NCBI GenBank assembly: GCA_964354265.1
Contig: CAYGYY010000024.1
Coordinates: forward strand, 1 to 27,917
From: Fen731 sp964354265
Lineage (GTDB): Bacteria > Actinomycetota > Humimicrobiia > Humimicrobiales > Humimicrobiaceae
Direction: 5' to 3'
DNA: 27,917 nt
In this document: piece after piece, positions 7,536-14,099 of the stretch
Layout: each line of letters starts with the position of its first letter
How positions within the stretch are numbered: position 1 is the first letter of the stretch
Position numbers and translations under genes: made by a program
Notes under the pieces: generated by a model
Told to the model about the DNA's origin: nothing
The model's database searches: none
The model's input: only the letters and a program-made list of their open reading frames with translations

Positions 7536-8374
7536 ATCCCCACAATATCCTTTTTTATGATAAGCAGGCCTTTTACAGGGCTGAGACCTTTGAAAAAATC
7601 AATACTTTTCCTGATATCCTCAACTGTGTTAATGCTGTTTGCCACTGCAGTGGCCGCAGCATCGGCGCCTGTTGAAGAATCTGAAAGCACAACGGCAAGG
7701 TCGCAATTACCCAGGCTAAGCGAATGGCCAAAAGTGCCTGATGACGAGCATATGCCGCATGGCATATCTGCTGAATCAACCTGCACCGTAATCAAGTCTT
7801 TAAAAAAACTGTTTTTCACATAAACCCCAGTATTTATATCCCTTCCGGATTTAATATAAAGGTCGCCGCCATTTTCAATTATCAGTTCATTACAGGAAGA
7901 CTTAAGCCCTGCTGCAAGAAAATCATTTACTGCTCCGGCAACGGCAGCCATAGGCCCTACATTAAACAATGCAGACAATCTGCACATATTCCTGATTGCC
8001 TCAGGGAAAAATGGTTTCACTTTAACCGGGGAAAGGCTTTTTAAAAAAGCGGGCTCTTTCTGTATACAGTAGTCAAGTTGCCTGTAGATTTCTTCAAGCA
8101 GTCCCTTTATTTTTTCTTTTATATCAGAATCAGCGCTGATTAAAAGTTCCGTATGTCTGTAAGACGCCTGCCAGGCATATCTATGGCTTTGCAGTATATT
8201 TTTCCTGTATATTCCCCTGTCTAAATCAAGCTTTTCAGGAATAAGGTCTACTAGAAGCATCTCGTTATTTGTGGCCCCATATTTTCCTGGTGGGCCAACC
8301 GGCCATTTTTCACTGAAATATCCTGCAGGTTCTGTTTCTTTTGCCGTACTATTTTCCTTTTCCGATATTTCCAT
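7511..8374 (-). CDS. UPF0280 / COG2122 protein (ApbE superfamily), probable sulfide-assimilation factor
   Basis: A 287-residue protein matching UPF0280, a relative of the flavin transferase ApbE. Conserved blocks are 'GPMAAVAGAVNDFLAAGL' at about 139-156, IIENGGDLYIKSG at about 164-176, GICSSSGTFGHSLSLG at about 206-221 and GADAAATAVANS near 235. In Methanosarcina a COG2122 protein (MA1715) was reported to be needed for efficient sulfide assimilation, acting together with the DUF39 and NIL-ferredoxin proteins. Here those two partners are encoded just across the divergent promoter, which supports the same role. The reaction it catalyses is not known. It overlaps the small membrane-protein gene upstream (26 bases) and the CapA-like gene downstream (25 bases). 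No strong ribosome-binding site precedes the ATG, as expected for coupled translation. Confidence 0.85.
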   Translation of the reverse strand: MEISEKENSTAKETEPAGYFSEKWPVGPPGKYGATNNEMLLVDLIPEKLDLDRGIYRKNILQSHRYAWQASYRHTELLISADSDIKEKIKGLLEEIYRQLDYCIQKEPAFLKSLSPVKVKPFFPEAIRNMCRLSALFNVGPMAAVAGAVNDFLAAGLKSSCNELIIENGGDLYIKSGRDINTGVYVKNSFFKDLITVQVDSADMPCGICSSSGTFGHSLSLGNCDLAVVLSDSSTGADAAATAVANSINTVEDIRKSIDFFKGLSPVKGLLIIKKDIVGIWGKIRLV

Positions 8375-8558
8375 AATATAAAAATACCAGGAAAATCAAT
8401 ACAAAATAGATTGCCACATTCACAATCAGGACTATCCACCAGGCATTGACTGCAGAGTCCCTGAATAGAAAATAGGTGAGTATTAAAACCGGAACCAGAA
8501 AAACAGTTGATACAATAGACAGTACCAATGGATTTTTTGTTTTTGGATTTAGCGACAT
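8349..8558 (-). CDS. Small two-helix membrane protein of unknown function
   Basis: This 69-residue product is not one I recognise. It has two hydrophobic segments, about residues 12-32 and 40-62, with a basic N-terminus (SLNPKTKNP) and a short basic tail (NIGKGK). A strong ribosome-binding site (AAAGGGGAT) precedes the ATG at 8558. It is the first gene of a minus-strand operon, and its 3' end overlaps the UPF0280 gene by 26 bases, which argues that it is truly translated. Position suggests a role connected with the UPF0280 or CapA-like protein, but nothing in its sequence says what. Confidence 0.7.
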   Translation of the reverse strand: MSLNPKTKNPLVLSIVSTVFLVPVLILTYFLFRDSAVNAWWIVLIVNVAIYFVLIFLVFLYYGNIGKGK

Positions 8559-8641
8559 ATTCCTATCCCCTTTTACTTTTTTATTTTAATTAAAAATACC
8601 AGCTCTATAAAAAATAAGCCCCAAATATAAATTAAGTATAA

Positions 8642-8670
8642 ATTATAAGACAGGTGGTTGAAATTGACCA
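8642..8670 (-). promoter_or_regulatory. Predicted promoter of the UPF0280 operon
   Basis: On the minus strand TGGTCA (8665-8670, four of six) is followed after exactly 17 bases by a perfect TATAAT (8642-8647). It points at the small membrane-protein gene, leaving a leader of about 75 bases. The whole spacer is taken up by the palindrome at 8647-8678. Confidence 0.5.
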
Positions 8671-8678
8671 GATGTCTT
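8647..8678. promoter_or_regulatory. 32-base interrupted palindrome, candidate operator
   Basis: The arms AAGACA-gg-TGGTT and GACCA-ga-TGTCTT are symmetric about a six-base centre (gaaatt): AAGACA pairs with TGTCTT and TGGT with ACCA, with a symmetric two-base interruption on each side. It covers the -35/-10 spacer of the minus-strand promoter and the -35 of the plus-strand promoter. That is a classic position for a dimeric regulator serving both directions. No regulator gene is seen nearby. Confidence 0.5.
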
Positions 8679-8693
8679 TATTTAAACTTTATT
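8664..8693 (+). promoter_or_regulatory. Predicted promoter of the DUF39 gene
   Basis: TTGACC (8664-8669, five of six) is followed after 18 bases by TTTATT (8688-8693, four of six). It would start transcription near 8700, about 50 bases before the ATG at 8749. The -10 is weak, so the assignment is tentative. Its -35 lies in the right arm of the palindrome. Confidence 0.35.
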
Positions 8694-8717
8694 GAAACTT
8701 TATGTGAACTTTATTGA
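8685..8717 (+). repeat. Three tandem 11-bp repeats upstream of the DUF39 gene
   Basis: AACTTTATTGA (8685-8695), AACTTTATGTG (8696-8706) and AACTTTATTGA (8707-8717) follow each other without a gap. The first and third copies are identical and the middle one differs in its last four positions. The 11-bp period is close to one DNA helix turn, so all copies face the same side. They lie downstream of or over the predicted -10 and in the leader of the DUF39 gene. Confidence 0.75.
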
Positions 8718-8748
8718 AAAAAACCAAAAGAATAGTATTATAAATCAC

Positions 8749-9915
8749 ATGGCTAAAACTATAGAAGAAATCAATGAAAAAATAAAAAGCGGACAGGCCG
8801 TAGTGCTTAATGCAGAAGAAATAATAGGATATGCCGCTAAAAATGGTATAAAAAATACAGCAAAAAAAATAGATGTGGTCACAACAGCGACTTTTGGACC
8901 TATGTGTTCCTCAGGGGCATTTTTAAACTTTGGCCATTCCGACCCACCTATAAAGATGCAGAAAGTATGGCTAAACGACGTACCGGCATATGCAGGTATT
9001 GCTGCAGTCGATGCTTATATAGGTGTTACCGAAATATCTGAAACAGAAGGTATGAATTATGGTGGCGCATATGTTATCCAGGACCTGGTAGAGGAAAAAC
9101 CTGTAAAGCTCAGGGCGACTTCCTATGGCACAGATTGTTATCCAAGAAAAGAAATCGAGTCATATATCACCCTTGAAAACCTGAACCAGGCATATCTTTT
9201 CAATCCAAGGAATGTTTACCAGAATTATGCAGCAGCAACTAATTCATCTTCAAGGACAATATATACATATATGGGAAAACTCATGCCAAATATTGGAAAT
9301 ATCACTTACTCAAGCGCTGGACAGTTGAGCCCACTTTTTAATGACCCGTATTACAGGACTTTAGGCATTGGTACCAGAGTATTCCTGGGAGGCGCCCAGG
9401 GATATATTGCATGGCAGGGAACCCAGCATAACCCGGAAAAAGAAAGACATCCAAACGGAACACCCCTATCGCCTGCGGGCACGCTTGCTCTTATTGGTGA
9501 CCTGAAGAAAATGAATACACAATATTTGAGGGCTGCGACATTTTTCGGTTACGGCATAACAATGTATGTGGGCGTAGGAATACCAATACCGGTGCTGGAT
9601 GAAGAAATGGTGGAATTTCTTAAAGTATCAGACGAAGAATTGTTTACAGAAATTTATGATTATTCTGTCCAGAGACGAAACAAGCCATCCTACGGAAGGG
9701 TAAGTTATGGACAATTGAGAAGAGGCTCTATAGCCATTAAAGGGAAGAAAGTACCCACGGGCTCTCTCTCAAGTTACAGTAAAGCGCTTGAGATTGCAAA
9801 CCTGTTAAAGGAATGGATACAAAAAGGCATTTTTTTACTTTCAAATCCTGTTGCGCCCCTGCCTTTTGAAGAAAAAGCAAATGTCTTAAACATCCTGGGA
9901 AGGGATGAGATTTGA
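8749..9915 (+). CDS. DUF39 homocysteine biosynthesis protein (sulfur insertion into aspartate semialdehyde)
   Basis: This protein matches the DUF39/COG1900 family (methanogen MJ0100/MA1821 type). The family was shown genetically and biochemically to be needed for making homocysteine from aspartate semialdehyde and sulfide, bypassing O-acyl-homoserine. From the ATG at 8749 it has 388 residues, typical for the family. Recognisable blocks are 'TTATFGPMCSSGAFLNFG' (45-62), 'NYGGAYVIQDL', 'SYGTDCYPRKEIES', 'GIGTRVFLGGAQGYIAWQGT' and 'RGSIAIKGKKVPTGSLSSY'. C53 and C130 stand in the two conserved cysteine blocks. An in-frame TTG at 8692 would add 19 residues that run through the tandem repeats, so the ATG (MAKTIEEINE) is preferred despite a weak ribosome-binding site. 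The NIL-ferredoxin partner follows 63 bases later. Confidence 0.92.
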   Translation: MAKTIEEINEKIKSGQAVVLNAEEIIGYAAKNGIKNTAKKIDVVTTATFGPMCSSGAFLNFGHSDPPIKMQKVWLNDVPAYAGIAAVDAYIGVTEISETEGMNYGGAYVIQDLVEEKPVKLRATSYGTDCYPRKEIESYITLENLNQAYLFNPRNVYQNYAAATNSSSRTIYTYMGKLMPNIGNITYSSAGQLSPLFNDPYYRTLGIGTRVFLGGAQGYIAWQGTQHNPEKERHPNGTPLSPAGTLALIGDLKKMNTQYLRAATFFGYGITMYVGVGIPIPVLDEEMVEFLKVSDEELFTEIYDYSVQRRNKPSYGRVSYGQLRRGSIAIKGKKVPTGSLSSYSKALEIANLLKEWIQKGIFLLSNPVAPLPFEEKANVLNILGRDEI

Positions 9916-9978
9916 AATGCAGATGATTGTCATTATTTAAATATAAATATCTTATAAAATATCGGAGAAAAGTTATAT

Positions 9979-10386
9979 ATGGTTTCAAGGCGGCTGGTGC
10001 TGACATTCCCGGAGAAAATTGTCACAAAGCCTATTACATACAGGCTGGTAAAGGATTTTGACCTGCAGTTCAATATATTAAGGGCAGAAATCACTGCTGA
10101 TATTGAAGGCAAGATACTAATAGAGATAAGCGGCTCGAAAGAACAGATAGAACAGGGCATAAATTATCTTGAAAGTGAAGGCATCTCAATACAGGATGCT
10201 TCAAAAGATATAATAATAGATATAGATAAATGTATTAACTGCGGTGTCTGCCCGTCGCTTTGTATGACCCAGGCACTGGAAATCGACAGTCATACTCACT
10301 GCCTGGTTTTTGATAAGAATAAATGCATCCTATGCGGCTTTTGTGAAAACTCCTGCCCTGTAAACGCAATTAAGCTAAAAATATAA
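9979..10386 (+). CDS. NIL domain / 2[4Fe-4S] ferredoxin protein, partner of DUF39 protein
   Basis: A 135-residue protein with an N-terminal NIL domain (about 4-76, the small ligand-binding domain also found in methionine importers) and two C-terminal [4Fe-4S] motifs: CINCGVCPSLC (C85, C88, C91, C95) and CILCGFCENSCP (C116, C119, C122, C126). The first motif ends CMTQ rather than CP. Proteins of this build (MA1822 type) act with the DUF39 protein in homocysteine synthesis, presumably supplying electrons. The ATG at 9979 follows GGAGA at slightly long spacing. It is in the same orientation as the DUF39 gene, with no terminator between, so the two are probably one transcript. Confidence 0.92.
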   Translation: MVSRRLVLTFPEKIVTKPITYRLVKDFDLQFNILRAEITADIEGKILIEISGSKEQIEQGINYLESEGISIQDASKDIIIDIDKCINCGVCPSLCMTQALEIDSHTHCLVFDKNKCILCGFCENSCPVNAIKLKI

Positions 10387-10427
10387 ATATAACATAGCCC
10401 AATAATAAAAACGGTAAACAGGCCATT

Positions 10428-10589
10428 TTATTGCATAGGTTCAAAATCATCCTTGGAAGCACCGCAATCCGGACAAACCCAGTCTGGGGGCAAATCATCA
10501 AAGCTGGTGCCGGGCTTAATACCATTATCAGGGTCTCCGGCTTCAGGATCATATATATACCCGCACACTGTACATTCCCATCTTTTCAT
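10428..10589 (-). CDS. Rubredoxin
   Basis: A 53-residue rubredoxin read on the minus strand from ATG at 10589 to TAA at 10428-10430. It has both iron-binding knuckles, CTVCGYIYDP (C6, C9) and CPDCGASKDDF (C39, C42), with 'GDPDNGIKPGTSF' between them and the usual aromatic residues W4, Y11 and W37. Length is typical. A strong ribosome-binding site, GGAGGAG, lies before the start. Rubredoxins are one-electron carriers in anaerobes, often serving oxygen or superoxide reduction. The gene is convergent with the NIL-ferredoxin gene (41 bases between stops) and has no partner oxidoreductase next to it. Confidence 0.95.
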   Translation of the reverse strand: MKRWECTVCGYIYDPEAGDPDNGIKPGTSFDDLPPDWVCPDCGASKDDFEPMQ

Positions 10590-10791
10590 TTAGTCTCCTC
10601 CATTTATCATTATTACTGGCTGATTTGATAATTAAATCATTTTATAATAATAATGAAATGCATTAAAGTAAAAACTGTAATAAAATTATTTAATTAGAAT
10701 TCATTAACATATCTTTTGAACCAGGAATATTATAACTATTTTACCAATACTAATAATATAGGGTGATAAAAGACCCGGTATTTTTTAAAAA

Positions 10792-11352
10792 ATGAATGCT
10801 GTAAAACAATATAAAAATATAATACTGGCCGGCAATAAAGTGACCCTTAGAAAGATTAAAAAAAGTGACCTAAAGTCCTGCATTAAATGGTTCAGCGATC
10901 CTGAGGTAGTAAAGTTTTTAAGCACCAGCGTAAAAAATATAACTGAAGAGCAGGAGCTGGAATGGTTCAACTTTATAAAAGACTCTGAAACCGACTTCGT
11001 ATTTGCAATCATTTCAAAAAATGATGGCGTATATATAGGTAATTGCGGTCTGCATAAAATCGACTGGAATGAAAAAAACTGCGAATTCGGGATTTTTATC
11101 GGTAATAAAGATTACTGGAACAAGGGTTACGGCACAGATGCATTAAAATCCCTCATGGATTTTGTATTTTGCGATTTAAAACTTCAAAAGATAAAGCTTC
11201 TTGTTTATGAATATAATTGCAGGGCTAAAAAAGTATATGATAACTGTGGTTTTATACTGGTTGATACCTTAAAAAAACATCATTTATATAACAACATATA
11301 CTGGGACACTTTTGTAATGGAGTGTAATTACCTGCATGCAAGAAATGATTAA
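10792..11352 (+). CDS. GNAT family N-acetyltransferase (RimJ/RimL-like)
   Basis: This 186-residue protein has the RimJ/RimL-type GNAT pattern: 'VTLRKIKKSDL' at 17-27, a 'WFSDPEVVKFL' helix, the acetyl-CoA motif 'GNKDYWNKGYGTDAL' at about 103-117 and the later 'EYNCRAKKVYDNCGF'. Such enzymes transfer an acetyl group from acetyl-CoA to an N-terminus, spermidine or small amine; the substrate cannot be read from the sequence. The ATG at 10792 lacks a good ribosome-binding site. It stands alone between the rubredoxin gene (divergent, with a 202-base AT-rich spacer showing no clear promoter) and the TPR gene. Confidence 0.85.
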   Translation: MNAVKQYKNIILAGNKVTLRKIKKSDLKSCIKWFSDPEVVKFLSTSVKNITEEQELEWFNFIKDSETDFVFAIISKNDGVYIGNCGLHKIDWNEKNCEFGIFIGNKDYWNKGYGTDALKSLMDFVFCDLKLQKIKLLVYEYNCRAKKVYDNCGFILVDTLKKHHLYNNIYWDTFVMECNYLHARND

Positions 11353-11373
11353 TAAGTGGAAACCTGTATATAT

Positions 11374-11433
11374 TTGACAACATGTCAAAAATATAATAAA
11401 AAATATACTGTCATAAAAAATTTTTCTGACAGT
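11374..11433. promoter_or_regulatory. Two adjacent inverted repeats sharing a TGTCA half-site
   Basis: The first is TTGACA-aca-TGTCAA (11374-11388). The second is ACTGTCA (11407-11413) and TGACAGT (11427-11433) around a 13-base A/T core. The TTGACA of the first could also be a -35 box with a weak -10 (TAAAAA) at 17 bases. They lie 120-175 bases before the TPR gene. Operator, or simple hairpins after the GNAT gene: undecided. No T-run follows the second, so it is a poor terminator. Confidence 0.4.
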
Positions 11434-11549
11434 ACCAATGAAGCTTATTTACCTGGATTTCAAATAAACAACAGGTACCCGGTTTAATTATTTGAACAAG
11501 GAGTAAGTTATAGTATTATTTATTTAATAAAACAAAATCCATAAAAAAT

Positions 11550-12968
11550 ATGTATTCATATAACAGGACCAGGGCTATAAGCAATGGCGCACTTTTTTAT
11601 ATAGTTTTTTTTATTCTAGTTTTTATTGGTATGGGTTACCTTCTTATTGTAGACAAAGGTAAGTTCTGGGACCTGCTTCCTTTTTTTTGCATTCCGTCCA
11701 TTGTAATAAATCTTATTCTTTTAATATTCTACTTTGTTAAAAGAAGCGTATCAGGGTATATTTTCACTCTTTTCTTCCTGCTTTTTACTGCGGGCCTAGT
11801 GGTTTCCAGTTTTTTTGGCCCATACTCACTATCCAGTTCTGCTGCTGAGAATTACGAAAATGAGAATTACCCTGAGGCTGCGAAAGAATATGGGGTACTG
11901 CTTGAAAAGTTTCCCTCAAGCAAATATGCAGAGGAGGCTTTAAAGAAATTGCCATATTGTTATTATTTAAACGGGGATTATGAGGAAACAGTATATTACC
12001 TGGAAAAAGCAATTGAAGAAAAAACAATAAACCCTGATGAGCTTGAAATAAAAAAAATCTTTGCACAATCTTATATGAAAATCGCTGAAGCTTTTTCCAG
12101 CCAGGGTAATCTTGAAAAAGCTGTCTCTGCTTACCGCCAGTCAATAGCATACCTTGAGCAGATTGAAGAAGATTATCCGGATACTAATGATGCTTTTATT
12201 GCAAAATATAAGATCCCTGAATATCTCTTAAACACTGCTGATATGCTGAAGCGAAAAGGCCTTTGGGATGATACCATTGAGGTCCTGCAAAGGGTAGTCA
12301 AAGAATACCCTGACAGTGATTTTTATACAAAAGCATATGACATGCTCTTCAGAACATACATAAGCAGGGCAGTGGCTTTAAAAAAAGCCAATGATTATCC
12401 TGGCAGCGTTACAGGTTTTTTTAAAGTCTATGAAATACCCCCGGAATTTCTGGAGTCAAAAAAAATTGAGATGAATATTATGGGTGATTATATTTTATCT
12501 GGTGTGCCTGCCGGCGCAATAATCAGTGCTGCAGATGAGCTCTTCAGTCAATCAAAGTTCGAAGAAGCGATGATTATCTATGATTACATATTAAATGAAT
12601 TTCCAGAAAAAGAGCCGGATATTGTCGAAAATGTAGTAAAAACCAAAATCAATTTAACCACAAATATGGAATATGAAACAATGCCACCTGCTGAACCTGT
12701 AGGCAGTTTTGCAGAATCCGGGACCTCAATGATCTTATTTGATAATAAGACAGAATATGGACTGACTATATATATAGGCGGTCCCCAGTACTGGATTATC
12801 AGGCTCGCACCGCAAACCAGGGAAGAGCTTGAATTACTGCAGGGTGATTATGAAATAGTTGCAGAATTTGATGCTCAAGATGCAGCTGCCCGCTATGGAG
12901 AAAGAACCTATGAGGATGGCCAAAGATACAGGGAAATATTCAGGATAGAAGAAACCGGCTCTAATTAG
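11550..12968 (+). CDS. Membrane-anchored tetratricopeptide repeat protein
   Basis: This 472-residue protein starts with three transmembrane helices (about 13-33, 42-63, 68-90). A long region of TPR-like helix pairs follows (about 97-375), with typical pieces such as 'YPEAAKEYGVLLEKFPSSKY', 'GNLEKAVSAYRQSI' and 'WDDTIEVLQRVVKEYPDS'. After a Pro/Glu-rich linker, residues 395-470 look like a small beta domain ('MILFDNKTEYGLTIYIGG', 'IRLAPQTREELELLQG'). TPRs bind partner proteins; the 'FP.S.YAEEAL' style resembles BamD/YbgF repeats. I cannot assign a pathway. The last codons overlap the convergent 139-residue gene by eight bases. No clear ribosome-binding site precedes the ATG. Confidence 0.8.
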   Translation: MYSYNRTRAISNGALFYIVFFILVFIGMGYLLIVDKGKFWDLLPFFCIPSIVINLILLIFYFVKRSVSGYIFTLFFLLFTAGLVVSSFFGPYSLSSSAAENYENENYPEAAKEYGVLLEKFPSSKYAEEALKKLPYCYYLNGDYEETVYYLEKAIEEKTINPDELEIKKIFAQSYMKIAEAFSSQGNLEKAVSAYRQSIAYLEQIEEDYPDTNDAFIAKYKIPEYLLNTADMLKRKGLWDDTIEVLQRVVKEYPDSDFYTKAYDMLFRTYISRAVALKKANDYPGSVTGFFKVYEIPPEFLESKKIEMNIMGDYILSGVPAGAIISAADELFSQSKFEEAMIIYDYILNEFPEKEPDIVENVVKTKINLTTNMEYETMPPAEPVGSFAESGTSMILFDNKTEYGLTIYIGGPQYWIIRLAPQTREELELLQGDYEIVAEFDAQDAAARYGERTYEDGQRYREIFRIEETGSN

Positions 12969-13380
12969 CTTCTTTAAGACTTTGATCTATTAAACCTTTT
13001 ATATTGTCATCAAGATAAAATCTAACACTTGTCTCGTCTACTTCCCTGCTTACCGATAGGCTTGTCTCAAGGTCTACCACCAGCTTTTCCAGAAGCTTTT
13101 GTCCCTCGACAAGATTGTCTTCAATGGTTTTTTCGTCCATTGACTTGAACTGCTGGGAAAACTTGTCCATAAAGGCATTGAATTTTTCAAAGGAATCCTT
13201 GAGAGGCCCTTGAAATGACGCCTTTTGCCAGAACCATTTTCCCCTGTTCTTTGTATTAAACATGTTTAAAAGACCAAAAAGATAGTATATGTCGATTCCC
13301 AATTTGTTTGCTATATGGTTGATAAGACACATCCGCCTGGACATCACGGAAACTTTTTTGAGTTTTACTATATCTATCAT
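12961..13380 (-). CDS. Hypothetical protein, 139 residues, family not recognised
   Basis: I do not recognise this protein. It is basic at its N-terminus (KLKKVSVMSRRM), has a short hydrophobic stretch at 28-41 (GIDIYYLFGLLNMF), an aromatic patch GKWFWQ near 47-52, and then long charged helices rich in K, E, D and F that may form a coiled coil. The ATG at 13380 follows AAGGAT with good spacing, which supports real translation. Upstream, TATAAT lies 17 bases after a T-run, a weak promoter. Its stop shares the palindrome CTAATTAG with the stop of the convergent TPR gene. That arrangement suggests an old, stable gene pair but not a function. Confidence 0.6.
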   Translation of the reverse strand: MIDIVKLKKVSVMSRRMCLINHIANKLGIDIYYLFGLLNMFNTKNRGKWFWQKASFQGPLKDSFEKFNAFMDKFSQQFKSMDEKTIEDNLVEGQKLLEKLVVDLETSLSVSREVDETSVRFYLDDNIKGLIDQSLKEAN

Positions 13381-13458
13381 TATTTATCCTTTTTAAATAT
13401 TAATTAATTAATTATTATACAATCCTGACAGTCTCTAAAAAATATTATACTAGATTAA

Positions 13459-13498
13459 CTTAAAATATAAACCTAAATATTTTGGGTTATATTTTAAG
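13459..13498. terminator. AT-rich hairpin after the mpg gene
   Basis: CTTAAAATATAAACC (13459-13473) pairs with GGGTTATATTTTAAG (13484-13498) with one mismatch and a ten-base loop. It begins at the mpg stop codon on the minus strand. The stem is mostly A/T and no clean T-run follows in the minus sense, so termination is likely but not certain. Confidence 0.45.
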
Positions 13499-14099
13499 CC
13501 TGGCGTATATCTTTTATTAAAAACCTTAGGCGTTTATCTTTCCCGCTTTTTATTCCAACCCTTGGAGAATTGTAGATTTTTTTTGAAGGGAGCGCTTCTT
13601 TGCTTTCAAAAATTCCCAGGTCGCTTGCAGGGGCTGTCATATCTTTTCCATTATCACTCAGGTCTATTCCAAAAACCCTGGTTAGCTTTCCTGGACCGTT
13701 AGCAAGATAGGTGATGCATCCTGTTTTTCTCCCGGATATCATAGTCTCTATACCCATGACTGTTGCTACAGACCTTATAAGGACTGCGCCCGGAGTGCCG
13801 TCTTCTTCTGTAACTGCGTTCAGCATGAAATGAGCCCCATAGCAAAAATAAACATAAGCGATACCTGGCTTACCAAACATTATTGAAGACCGGGGCGTCC
13901 TTCCCCTGAATGCATGGCTTGCAGGATCATCTGCGCCGTAATATGCCTCAGTTTCTACTATGAACCCTGCTACTATAGTATTTCCTCCGGAAAATTTTAC
14001 AAGCAGTTTCCCCAGGAGGCTTTTTGCAACTTCAGCTGTATCCCTGCAGTAGAAATTCCGGTCTAAAATGCGGTATTCTTTTAACTTTCTTAAATCCAT
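13494..14099 (-). CDS. mpg: DNA-3-methyladenine glycosylase (AAG/MPG family)
   Basis: A 201-residue monofunctional glycosylase that removes alkylated purines in base excision repair. Family blocks are present in order: 'VAKSLLGKLLV' (24-34), 'IVETEAYYGADDPASHAFRG' (47-66), 'TPRSSIMFGKPGIAYVYFCY' (68-87), 'LIRSVA' and 'ANGPGKLTRVFGI'. The Glu and Tyr of ETEAYYG and the following Asp/His are the expected catalytic and DNA-inserting region. Length is usual. The ATG overlaps the end of the ctaB-like gene by ten bases, so translation is probably coupled; no link in function is obvious. Confidence 0.95.
   Translation of the reverse strand: MDLRKLKEYRILDRNFYCRDTAEVAKSLLGKLLVKFSGGNTIVAGFIVETEAYYGADDPASHAFRGRTPRSSIMFGKPGIAYVYFCYGAHFMLNAVTEEDGTPGAVLIRSVATVMGIETMISGRKTGCITYLANGPGKLTRVFGIDLSDNGKDMTAPASDLGIFESKEALPSKKIYNSPRVGIKSGKDKRLRFLIKDIRQA

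Noticed and set aside
10592..10791. Possible promoters between rubredoxin and the GNAT gene
   Set aside because: Several partial -35/-10 pairs exist in this A/T-rich stretch, but none has both good boxes and 16-18 base spacing.
13426..13432. TGACAGT upstream of the 139-residue gene, same heptamer as at 11427-11433
   Set aside because: A seven-base match is expected several times by chance in 28 kb on both strands, so shared regulation cannot be claimed.
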